This document shows, piece by piece, positions 34,978-42,580 of a stretch of 64,000 bases of DNA. The stretch comes from Hydrogenophaga crocea. GTDB lineage: Bacteria > Pseudomonadota > Gammaproteobacteria > Burkholderiales > Burkholderiaceae_C. The notes under the pieces were generated by a model. The model saw nothing but the letters and a program-made list of their open reading frames with translations, ran no database searches and was not told the DNA's origin. Location: NCBI RefSeq assembly GCF_011388215.1, contig NZ_CP049989.1:2976001-3040000 (forward strand). Reading direction: 5' to 3'. Made by a program: the position numbers and the translations under genes. Each line of letters starts with the position of its first letter. Position 1 is the first letter of the stretch.

Positions 34978-36726
34978 TCAGTGCGTCCAAGAAAGCCTGC
35001 ATTGCGCACCTGCCTCCTCCGCAACGATTTCCCTTGGCAAGTCCTTCGTTTGAAGTTCTCGTGCCCCGCGCCGCGCCGCCGTCGCAGCCGCCGCCAACGT
35101 CACTTGATAGATCTCCCGCGCACTCAAGTGCGCCAGCGCCACTACGATTCGTTTATCCGGCTCCCCTACTCCGAACCCCGCCGCCTTGAGCGCGTGCTTC
35201 ACCACGCTCCTTGAAAGCTGAATCGCCTGCTCCGCATCCGGTGGCGTGATCAGGAACTCCTTGAAGCGCGAGCGCAGCGTCGCCGGCACCCACCACGGGT
35301 AGTTGGCCGTGGCGATCCAGGTGATCTGGCTCGCATCGAGCTCCAGGTCCAGGCTGATGTCGCGCACATTGGCTGCTGACACCGGCTCGAGCAGCGAGTG
35401 CAGCACGCCGGTTGGCGACGAGATCCCACCTGAGGTCTTGCTGATGACCTGCGCCTTGTCCAGCTCATCCAGGATCACCAGTGGGTTGGCGTACTCACCC
35501 AGTCCCAGCAGATCGAAGATCAACCCGTAGCGCGAGTTGCCCCAGGTGATGTCCGAGCCCAGCAAGGCTGATGAGGTTTCGGCCTGATCCATCGGGTGGC
35601 GGCGCACCGGCACGCCGAGCACCTTGGCCAGGGACTCGCAGAAGTGGGTCTTGCCCACTCCAGGAGGCCCGAAGAGCAGCAACGGCGGCAGGCGAACCGG
35701 CGGCTTGCCCTCTTCTTCTCCTGGCACGCCCGCGTCCGCGATTGCCGCCTTGGACTTGCCCTTCCCTGCTCGGGCCTTCTTTCCCGTTCCGCTGGCTTGG
35801 GCATCGTTCGCGCTCTTCGCGCTCTCTGCGCTTTCATGCCCTGGCGCCTGGCTGCGCATCTTCTGCAGCGCCACGTGGTTTGCCACGAACTGGATCACTT
35901 CACCAAAGTGCGGGTGATCCCCCTCCAATGCCAGGATCGCATCCACCGACTCGGGCGCACCCAGGCGCCGCCAGGGCCCCTTCGCGTTGAGCATGAAGCC
36001 GATGGACTCATTGCGCTTCTTGATGTCCGAGTCCACGCTCTGCGCAGCACTCGCCATGCGCTGCACGTTGTCTTCTCGGTAGACGCGCAGCCGCTGGGAC
36101 GCCGGCAGCTTGGAGACCTGGTTCCTGAACCCGGACTGATCCGGATCGACCCCCATGCTCCTGAGGCGCGCCTTGATCCTTTCCTTGTTCTCTTTTGCGT
36201 CGCGCTCGGCGCGCTCCGCGGCAAGCCTCTTTTGCTCCTGCTCGCGGCGTTCTTCCTCCTGCTTCACGAGCCTGCGCAGGCGCGCCCTGTCTTCCGCCGG
36301 CTCGGGGTTCGACGCCTCCCAAGCCCTCTTCTCGTTGTCCTCCTTCTTCAGGCGCTCCTTCAGAGCATCGAACTGCTCTCCCACGCCCGGAGGCAGCATG
36401 AGATCCAGCCGGTAGTCGTCGGCAAAGCGGTGGTAGACAACGAAGGTCTTCTCGTTGTGCAGCCGCGCGCGGCCTTCCGTGGGCCTGGCGGTGAAGCTGG
36501 CCGGGCGGCGCTTCTTGATCGCTTCAGTGTTCCCCACAGCGTTCACTGATGTGCTCGGCTTGGGGACGAACTTGAAGTTCGGATTGATCATCGGACGCAG
36601 CAAGTCCACGACCTCTGAGCCCGTCAGTTTTCGGGGGACCTGGGCTTGCGGTTCGTCCTGCGTTGATGGCTCATGCGACATGTCTTCCTGGCCACTGGGA
36701 TCGACGTCTTTCTTGAAGTCAGTCAT
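34978..36726 (-). CDS. Lon-like AAA+ ATPase without protease domain
   Basis: A 582-residue ATPase. The first 330 residues are charged and partly coiled-coil (Glu/Arg/Lys-rich at about 180-260). The AAA+ core follows: Walker A GPPGVGKTH near 352-360, Walker B LVILDELDK near 414-422, and WIATANYPWW as sensor 1 near 470. The core sequence order resembles Lon, but no C-terminal protease domain with a Ser-Lys dyad follows. The start has GAGG upstream, 8 bases after the LAGLIDADG gene. It is probably an accessory of the integrative element. A truncated relative is at 18588-19103. Confidence 0.85.
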   Translation of the reverse strand: MTDFKKDVDPSGQEDMSHEPSTQDEPQAQVPRKLTGSEVVDLLRPMINPNFKFVPKPSTSVNAVGNTEAIKKRRPASFTARPTEGRARLHNEKTFVVYHRFADDYRLDLMLPPGVGEQFDALKERLKKEDNEKRAWEASNPEPAEDRARLRRLVKQEEERREQEQKRLAAERAERDAKENKERIKARLRSMGVDPDQSGFRNQVSKLPASQRLRVYREDNVQRMASAAQSVDSDIKKRNESIGFMLNAKGPWRRLGAPESVDAILALEGDHPHFGEVIQFVANHVALQKMRSQAPGHESAESAKSANDAQASGTGKKARAGKGKSKAAIADAGVPGEEEGKPPVRLPPLLLFGPPGVGKTHFCESLAKVLGVPVRRHPMDQAETSSALLGSDITWGNSRYGLIFDLLGLGEYANPLVILDELDKAQVISKTSGGISSPTGVLHSLLEPVSAANVRDISLDLELDASQITWIATANYPWWVPATLRSRFKEFLITPPDAEQAIQLSRSVVKHALKAAGFGVGEPDKRIVVALAHLSAREIYQVTLAAAATAARRGARELQTKDLPREIVAEEAGAQCRLSWTH

Positions 36727-36734
36727 GTTCAACC

Positions 36735-38873
36735 TCACTTCAGCGCGCGCAGCTTGTTGTAGTGGCTGATGCGGATGCGCTCGATCTCCACCGGCACGCC
36801 CCGCGCACCGAAGCGTCGGCCCACTTGACCGTTCTCGATGAAGGACAGGGCCACCTCGGCCTCGGCGCGTTTTCGGACCAGGTGGGGTGCCAGACGTTGC
36901 ACCACCCGAACCGCTCCGGGGCCGGAGTACATCAAGGCGTAGACCTGCTTGTTGTGGCTGATCCGGCGGGTCACTTCGTGGATCGGGCCGATTTCTCCCA
37001 CGCACTCGCGGAAGTGCTCCAGGGTTTTGAGGCAGTTCTGCGTGATCTGCACCACCAGGCGGTAGGTGGCGGAGCGGTTCGGGTAGCGCTGCTTGACGAT
37101 GCTGATGCAGCCGTCGCCATCGAGCATGCCGGCCGCCCAGGCCCGGTTCGGGGTCGGCCAGGGGAGCTTGCGGTCGGCGTAGGTGCGCAGTCCAGGCTCG
37201 GCATCCGGTCCAGCCCCACGCCCAGAATCTCGACGAGACGTCGGCCAGCGAACCTGGCGGGTCTCATCCAGCTGCACCGGCTCATGCGGGAAGGCCATCA
37301 AGGACATCAGCAAGGGAGAAACGTCGTCGTCCTCGCTGTCGTCGATCTGTGGCATCTCGGTGAGCGGGCCTTCGTCGGGCTCGTACGCCAGGTCGAGATT
37401 GCCCTGCGCACGATCGTCGACTTCGCCGACCGACTCGCGGCCGGCTTTCGTGGCGCCCGCACCCACTTCAGCCGAGTCCCCAGGGACCCTGGCCAGGGCC
37501 GCGGTCACCAGCGTGGGGACAGGCTCCAGAGGCAGCGGCTGCTGAGGATCCGGACGCGCATCGCGCAGCCTGGCATAGGCTTCGCGGCGTGCCAGCTGCA
37601 TGGCATCACAGAAGGTCTGCGCCATGAGCGCAAAGCGCGGGTTCACCGGGTTCTTGCCCAGGGGACCGTATTTACTGCCAATGCGGTATTGCTGGTGCAC
37701 CGCGTCCGAGAGCAGCAATTGCAGCCAGACCCCATCATTGACAGCCTGCTTCATGCCACCCTGGCCATCAGCCTCTGCGCTCATCGGCTCCAGGTTGATG
37801 AAGCGCGTGAGCAGGCCGCGCAGCGTGAGCTGCGTCAGCGGGTGCGCGGCGCGCTCAGCCTCGCGCTCACGGGCCAGGGCTTCGCTGGAGGAATAGCCGC
37901 TACCCGACACCAGATCCGGTGCCGTGTGCAGCGACCCCAGCTCGGCGATCAGGCAGGCCAGGCGAACCAGAGAAACTTCGTCGCGGGTCAGCTCAGAGGA
38001 ATTGACCTGCTCGGCCGCGGCCACACCGAGGGCCAGCGGGTGAACCACGCTGCGCGCACGCACCTCGGGCAGCAGGGAAACGAGCGCCTGCTCGATGTCG
38101 GCCCGGGCGATGGCGGACATCACGAACGCCTGGTGAGCGGGTTTCAAACTCAAGATGGCGTGGTGCAAGTCGGCGGTGATGCCATCCGAGAGCCCCAAGT
38201 GATCGAGCATCCAGGGACCAGAACCACGGCCCGAGCGCGGCTGATCGATGCCCGTGACCAGCAAGGCGTCACCAGGCACACCCGGCACCCGGGTCTTGGC
38301 GGCGCGGATCCAGCGCACGCGGGGAGAGGCCGCCTGGGCGATCTCGGTCTGCTCCGAGGGCGTGGGCAGCACGAGCGTCTGGTCGCCGCTGCCGAGCAGG
38401 GCAATGGAAACACTGCCTTCGCGGCGCTGGCAGATCTGGCCGTGGTGGTTGGTGTACGGGCCCACGGGGCCAAGCGGGAAAGAAGCGCTCAGCAGCGTGT
38501 TCATCCGAAACACCGAGCCGGGCTCGGCGAGTTCACCCAGTACGTTGGGCATCTCTTCGCCGGGAGACACGGCGTAGGGGGCAAAGCCACCGGTGCCCAT
38601 GCCGGCACTGAGGCCAGAACGATCCGCGCCTTCAGCGCCCGCACCGTCGTTGGCCGCCTTCTTGCCCAGGCGCGCCGACAGCTGGCTGCGCACGTTCTTC
38701 TCGAACTCGCCCATGTTCTTGGAGAGCTCATGCAGGATGGTCGGCATGGCCAGGGCGTGGGCAACCGGGTTGGTGTGCGGCTGGATGTGGCCGGCGCCGT
38801 TGTTAGCCTGATCGAGCATCTGGTTCGAGATCTGGGCGGTGTTCAGTTCGTTGGTCTTGTGGTTCGTGTTCAT
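36735..38873 (-). CDS. Large protein of unknown function with C-terminal LAGLIDADG domain
   Basis: A 712-residue protein. About 570 N-terminal residues are unfamiliar, with helical and low-complexity acidic parts. The last 135 residues begin AWAAGMLDGDGCISI (near residue 577), a single LAGLIDADG motif, and continue with YRLVVQITQNCLKTLEHF and repeated basic strands like a one-motif homing endonuclease. No intein splice-junction pattern is obvious. The start has AAGGAA upstream. It lies between the integrase and the AAA ATPase on one strand. A weak HD-like stretch (LACLIAELG) lacks metal ligands. Confidence 0.75.
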   Translation of the reverse strand: MNTNHKTNELNTAQISNQMLDQANNGAGHIQPHTNPVAHALAMPTILHELSKNMGEFEKNVRSQLSARLGKKAANDGAGAEGADRSGLSAGMGTGGFAPYAVSPGEEMPNVLGELAEPGSVFRMNTLLSASFPLGPVGPYTNHHGQICQRREGSVSIALLGSGDQTLVLPTPSEQTEIAQAASPRVRWIRAAKTRVPGVPGDALLVTGIDQPRSGRGSGPWMLDHLGLSDGITADLHHAILSLKPAHQAFVMSAIARADIEQALVSLLPEVRARSVVHPLALGVAAAEQVNSSELTRDEVSLVRLACLIAELGSLHTAPDLVSGSGYSSSEALAREREAERAAHPLTQLTLRGLLTRFINLEPMSAEADGQGGMKQAVNDGVWLQLLLSDAVHQQYRIGSKYGPLGKNPVNPRFALMAQTFCDAMQLARREAYARLRDARPDPQQPLPLEPVPTLVTAALARVPGDSAEVGAGATKAGRESVGEVDDRAQGNLDLAYEPDEGPLTEMPQIDDSEDDDVSPLLMSLMAFPHEPVQLDETRQVRWPTSRRDSGRGAGPDAEPGLRTYADRKLPWPTPNRAWAAGMLDGDGCISIVKQRYPNRSATYRLVVQITQNCLKTLEHFRECVGEIGPIHEVTRRISHNKQVYALMYSGPGAVRVVQRLAPHLVRKRAEAEVALSFIENGQVGRRFGARGVPVEIERIRISHYNKLRALK

Positions 38874-39035
38874 GCTGGATTCCTTGAAAGTTGGTGGATT
38901 CGGTTGTGGTGTCTGAAGCGATGTCGGTGGTGAGCAGGCAAAGCTCCGCCCGCCCCGCCCGCCTGCGCCTTCGCTGTTCGCGAAAACCCAAACGGACTGA
39001 GAAAACTCTTCTTGCTGTTAAGGGGCTGCTGCCGG

Positions 39036-40613
39036 CTAGTGCGTCAGCGCCGCCTGCGGCCTGAAGCTGCTCACGGCGCCCGCGCAGGCGAAACTCATCG
39101 CCATGCGCATGGGCCACTGCGGCCTCAGCCCGCCATCTGCGGGTGGCGGCTGGGCGTTGGCCTCACGCGGGCCATTCGAGCGACCTGCGGCGCTGCCGGT
39201 ATCCGCAGGCGTGGTCGTTGGAACCTGGGTGACCCCGATCAGCTTGGCGCCCACCGTGCCGCGTGGTTTGGGCACGGGCATGGCAGACGCCTGACTGGCT
39301 GGCACGTACAGATCGGGTGACGTGCGACGCGGCACGACGGTCTGTGCCTGGATGGGCTCCTTGGGGGCGGCCAGGCGCTTCGGCGCCGGAGACACATCGT
39401 CGGGCTCGTATTTCACGAGGGGACCGTTGGCGAACTGGTTCGCAAGCAGTCGCTCCATGGCGCTGCCATCCTGGCGCGTCATGTTGGGCACATAGCGGCT
39501 GTACGTCCGAAACAGCATCTCGGTGCTGGTGTGTCCGAGCTGGCGCGCCACGAACTCCGGTGCTTCACCTGACGCCAACCAGAGCGTCGCCGCTGTGTGC
39601 CGCATCTGGTACGGCCGGCGCAGCTCATAACCCAGGTGGCGCAGCAACGGGTACCAGATGCGCTTGGTGAAATTCGTGTTGTCCAGCGGCTCACCGAGCA
39701 GGTTGCAGAACACGTAGTCGGAGTTGCCGAATGTGATCTCGCGCTGGCGCAGCAGCGCCTCGAACACCGGCTGGCTCATCTTGATGTCGCGCTGGCTGCC
39801 ATCGGTCTTGGTGTAGTCGTCCTCACCGAGCACGTGGGTCTCGCGCACCAGGATCAGGCGGCTTTCGAAGTCGATGTATTTCCACTTCAGACCGTTGACC
39901 TCGCCCGTGCGCATGCCAGTAAGAAAGCGCACCTGCAGGTAGTCGCGGTAGTCGGCGCGCACGGTGGCCAGGATGATCTGGACCTCGGCGAGCGAGAACG
40001 GCTGCACGTCGCTCTTGCGCACGCGCAGGCGCTTCACGTTCAACGCGGGCGACGTAAAGTCGAATCGGTCGGCGGCTTCCTCCAGGATCTGCTTGAGCGT
40101 GCCCATGATTTCATTGATGCGCTTGGCTGAGAGACCAGCCTTGCCTGCGCGACCTGGTTCTTTGGCGAGAGCGGCGCGAAAGGCAAGAACATCGGACTTG
40201 GTGATACTGCTGACCACCTTTTCTGCGAAGGTGGGGTACAGCCGACCTTCGATCGTGGACAGCAGCGAGCGGATGTGGCTGCGGCGCCATTCGATGCTGT
40301 GCTCTTGCAGCCATTGATCGGTGAAGGTCTTGAAGGTGGGGCCTACGGGCACATCGTTGACCTCAGTGACTGGCTCAGCATCCACGGATTGACGCTCGGT
40401 CAGGCGAGCCGCATTCGCGCTGCCGGGAAAGAACTCCCCGTAGACAAAGGTGCCCTTCTTGATTGCAGCCAACAAGCGGTCGACCACGGCCTGAACCATC
40501 TTGCGATTTCGCGGGGTGTCGTCGAGCGCGGTTTGCTCGCGGCAGCGGACGCCCTTGTACGTGAAGTCGATGACGAGCTTGCCCGTCTCTTTGCGAGCGA
40601 CCACCTTAGCCAT
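39036..40613 (-). CDS. Tyrosine-type site-specific integrase
   Basis: A 525-residue integrase. The N-terminal arm-binding domain (KLVIDFTYKGVRCREQTALD, DUF3596-like) is followed by a core-binding SAM-like domain and the catalytic domain. Catalytic residues are visible: R in TGMRTGEVNG (about 231), H-x-x-R region as QMRHTAATLW (about 336), LGHTSTEML (about 357) and Y in RTYSRYV (about 372). A Pro/Ala-rich tail of about 120 residues follows, which is unusual. The start overlaps the excisionase gene by 8 bases. It should mobilise the surrounding element; the att site was not found. Confidence 0.93.
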   Translation of the reverse strand: MAKVVARKETGKLVIDFTYKGVRCREQTALDDTPRNRKMVQAVVDRLLAAIKKGTFVYGEFFPGSANAARLTERQSVDAEPVTEVNDVPVGPTFKTFTDQWLQEHSIEWRRSHIRSLLSTIEGRLYPTFAEKVVSSITKSDVLAFRAALAKEPGRAGKAGLSAKRINEIMGTLKQILEEAADRFDFTSPALNVKRLRVRKSDVQPFSLAEVQIILATVRADYRDYLQVRFLTGMRTGEVNGLKWKYIDFESRLILVRETHVLGEDDYTKTDGSQRDIKMSQPVFEALLRQREITFGNSDYVFCNLLGEPLDNTNFTKRIWYPLLRHLGYELRRPYQMRHTAATLWLASGEAPEFVARQLGHTSTEMLFRTYSRYVPNMTRQDGSAMERLLANQFANGPLVKYEPDDVSPAPKRLAAPKEPIQAQTVVPRRTSPDLYVPASQASAMPVPKPRGTVGAKLIGVTQVPTTTPADTGSAAGRSNGPREANAQPPPADGGLRPQWPMRMAMSFACAGAVSSFRPQAALTH

Positions 40614-40854
40614 GGACCATCGCTCCGTTGGCCATCGGGATCGCGGACATCCCGACTGGGGTGTCAAGCGACGGTGTGCGCATGTCGCGCTCGATCGCCT
40701 CCCACAGGAACAGGATCTTTCGGCCACCGAACGGCCGAAAGTAGTGGGTACCCTCGATGAGCACGCTGTCCTTCAGCCGCTCCCGAATGGTCCGGGCGTC
40801 GTACTTGATGCGCTGGGACAGCTCATCTGTGGTGAGGTAAGTGGGCTGAGCCAA
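40606..40854 (-). CDS. Excisionase-like DNA-binding protein
   Basis: An 82-residue protein with a MerR/AlpA-like winged helix: YLTTDELSQRIKYDARTIRERL and the GRKILFLWEAIERDM wing. Small size, position directly before and overlapping the integrase, and divergent placement from a repressor all fit a recombination directionality factor or Xis. Two palindromic operators lie just upstream of its start, so its transcription, and that of the integrase, is likely repressed in the integrated state. Confidence 0.75.
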   Translation of the reverse strand: MAQPTYLTTDELSQRIKYDARTIRERLKDSVLIEGTHYFRPFGGRKILFLWEAIERDMRTPSLDTPVGMSAIPMANGAMVHG

Positions 40855-40885
40855 GAGTCTCTCCTGTAAGATGGAACGATCAAGT

Positions 40886-40903
40886 GATAGAAATATTCAT
40901 CAC
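40886..40903. promoter_or_regulatory. Palindromic operator O1 in the excisionase-repressor intergenic region
   Basis: TGATAGAAATATTCATCA, nested in a larger inverted repeat CAAGTGAT (40881-40888) / ATCACTTG (40899-40906). It matches 14 of 18 bases of operator O2 at 40947. Its position 32 bases from the excisionase start suggests control of the int-xis operon. Confidence 0.7.
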
Positions 40904-40946
40904 TTGCCACATATCTTACGCGACTCTGCTCGTTTTGCAAGTCGTT

Positions 40947-40964
40947 TGATAAAAATTTTTATCG
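40947..40964. promoter_or_regulatory. Palindromic operator O2 in the excisionase-repressor intergenic region
   Basis: GATAAAAATTTTTATC at 40948-40963 is a perfect 16-bp palindrome. It lies 20 bases before the repressor start at 40984, where it could mediate autorepression. Together with O1 it gives consensus TGATA-n-AAAT-n-TT-n-ATC, the arrangement of phage-type repressor operators. Confidence 0.7.
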
Positions 40965-40983
40965 CTTGACGCCAAAACGCATC

Positions 40984-41235
40984 ATGATCAGGTTCAAGCT
41001 CGGCGAGATGATCGAGAAAAAGCAGTTCGCTGACGGCCGCCGGATCAGCATCAGCGAGATCGCGACCGCAACGGGACTCAACAGGATGACCCTGTCGAAG
41101 ATCCTCAACCAGAAGGGATACGGGACAGGTACCGAGACGATCGATCGGCTCTGCAGCTACTTCGACTGCAAAGTCGAGGACCTCATGGAGCACTTGCCTG
41201 ATGAAGGTGAGGCTCCCGCCGAATCACATACCTGA
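40984..41235 (+). CDS. Small XRE/Cro-type repressor of the integrative element
   Basis: An 83-residue helix-turn-helix protein: ISISEIATATGLNRMTLSKILNQ gives the two helices, and IDRLCSYFDCKVEDLMEHLP is typical of the Cro/C1 HTH_26 family. The ATG at 40984 is preferred; a TTG at 40966 in frame would put the start against the operator. Neither has a clear ribosome site, so translation may be weak or leaderless-like. Divergent from int-xis with two operators between them, it is the obvious maintenance repressor. Confidence 0.8.
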   Translation: MIRFKLGEMIEKKQFADGRRISISEIATATGLNRMTLSKILNQKGYGTGTETIDRLCSYFDCKVEDLMEHLPDEGEAPAESHT

Positions 41236-41591
41236 CCCTCCCAGCCAGCAATCCCTTTCCGGCCGAGTTCGGCGTTCAGTCAGTCAATGAACAACCGACG
41301 CGCTCGCTCGCGTCCGGCTTCTTCATCCACATGCAGTTTGCAAGTTTCTAACCCGTGCTGTGCGGACGCGATGTCGTCGGCGTGGGAAGCACTCGATTGC
41401 AGCGATTGCCGCCGCAGGTACTGGCTGTCCGAGTTACACCTCGCGGACGCTTAGGAGACACTCATGACCAGAGTGGACGCGTGAGCCTGCGTTGGCGTCA
41501 GTGAGACCAGCAGCAGGCCAATGATGTGTTCCACGGACACGCTATGGCCAGAGTCAGTCTGGCAGAACATGCAGCGCATGTGCCGAACTCT
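41236..41591. other. Gene-free stretch
   Basis: No frame here has a supportable start, domain or codon pattern. Base composition is less GC-rich than the flanks. It separates the repressor from the end of the P-loop gene and may contain a terminator or att-related sequence, but I see no clear hairpin. Confidence 0.4.
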
Positions 41592-42125
41592 TCAGGCCTT
41601 TCGGGGAAGCACATGTCGGATGAAAGATTCCACATCGCCGCCTTGCAGCAACGTGAAAGGAACGGCAAGGGCGGCAGCGACGAGCCTTGAATGGCGCAAC
41701 TCCGCATCTTGAAGGTCCGCGATCTCGCGATGGGCCGGTGCCGCCCCGTCTCTCTGCCGAATTCTGACCGCAATCGCACTTGCATCGTCCACGAGGCAAA
41801 CGACCCGATCAATCTCGAGCGACCTGAACACGTCGACGGACACTGGCTGAATGTCGCCGAGTCCATCGCGCATCGCAAAGTGGCCATCCAGCAGGATAGG
41901 TGTGGTCCCCGCCTCCTGCCTCAAGGTGCGGAACCCGCGAATGAGCAGTCTCTGGTTGCCGTCCACATCGGCGACGAGCTTTCCTGCCGAAGCAATTGCT
42001 TGTGCGCGCTCTCTGCGAATAATCTCGCTGGCTGCGAAATGAAGACACCCAGCAAGCTGAGCGACCTGACCACAGCAGGTGCTCTTGCCGACCCCATGCA
42101 CCCCACCGACAAAGATGACCGTCAC
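41592..42125 (-). CDS. P-loop NTPase/kinase-like protein
   Basis: A 177-residue protein starting at GTG (GTGACGGTC), which overlaps the ASCH gene stop (GTGA) and has TGGAGG upstream. Walker A is GGVHGVGKST at residues 6-15. The rest (SEIIRRERAQ, LDGHFAMRDG, DRVVCLVDDASAIAVRIRQR) resembles small nucleoside or polynucleotide kinases of the AAA_18/AAA_33 type. Third gene of a coupled operon with a PIN-GNAT fusion and an ASCH protein, so it probably works with RNA or nucleotides. Confidence 0.75.
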   Translation of the reverse strand: MTVIFVGGVHGVGKSTCCGQVAQLAGCLHFAASEIIRRERAQAIASAGKLVADVDGNQRLLIRGFRTLRQEAGTTPILLDGHFAMRDGLGDIQPVSVDVFRSLEIDRVVCLVDDASAIAVRIRQRDGAAPAHREIADLQDAELRHSRLVAAALAVPFTLLQGGDVESFIRHVLPRKA

Positions 42126-42580
42126 CGTGCGGCCTCCAATAAGGCACGCACCTTCAACTTTTCGGTATCCGATAGGTAGCGAAATGACTGCGGCGGTCGA
42201 AAGGACGCGCCGAACACCTTCTTCGGGGGCAGGCCCGAGCCCAGTTTGATTCGTTTGCCTAGGCGGATCGCGACGCCAAGCTCCTTTCCTTCGAAATAAT
42301 CGAACAGTGCCTGCCGTGTGATGCCACCCCCTTCGGCCGCCGCGACCCGCCAGAGCGCCGTCTTGGAGACTCGTACCACGCCGGCGACCTGCACTATGGC
42401 GGCCAGCCGCTGCTGCGGATGCGTGGCGTACACGACGAGTGTGTCGATCGCCCGCTTGGGCCATATCCGCCTAAATTCCAGGTTCTTCTCGCCCGACATG
42501 ATCTTCTCGACGTAGACGGGATGGACCGAGATCAGCGCGACATCACCCTCAAAGGCGAAGGATGTCTTCGAACTTGTCAT
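42122..42580 (-). CDS. ASCH-domain protein
   Basis: A 152-residue protein. VALISVHPVYVEKIMSGEKN followed by LEFRRIWPK is the ASCH (PUA-like) signature, an RNA- or modified-nucleoside-binding fold. IDTLVVYATHPQQRLAAIVQ forms the following strands. Its start overlaps the PIN-GNAT gene by 32 bases and its stop overlaps the P-loop gene, so the three are translationally linked. ASCH proteins can be RNA-binding regulators, amidohydrolases or ribonucleases; which applies here is unclear. Confidence 0.85.
   Translation of the reverse strand: MTSSKTSFAFEGDVALISVHPVYVEKIMSGEKNLEFRRIWPKRAIDTLVVYATHPQQRLAAIVQVAGVVRVSKTALWRVAAAEGGGITRQALFDYFEGKELGVAIRLGKRIKLGSGLPPKKVFGASFRPPQSFRYLSDTEKLKVRALLEAAR

Noticed and set aside
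36735..38873. Reading the LAGLIDADG protein as a relaxase because of a weak HD-like stretch
   Set aside because: The putative HD positions are Ala-Glu (LIAELG), other metal ligands are absent, and similarity is only by eye.
36762..38933. A 723-codon plus-strand frame opposite the LAGLIDADG gene
   Set aside because: It is His/Arg/Gly-rich shadow sequence with no domain, while the minus strand has a ribosome site, good codon pattern and a recognisable domain.
39036..41235. Functional ICE with conjugation genes
   Set aside because: No relaxase, coupling protein or type IV secretion genes are present in the window; only integration and control genes are seen.
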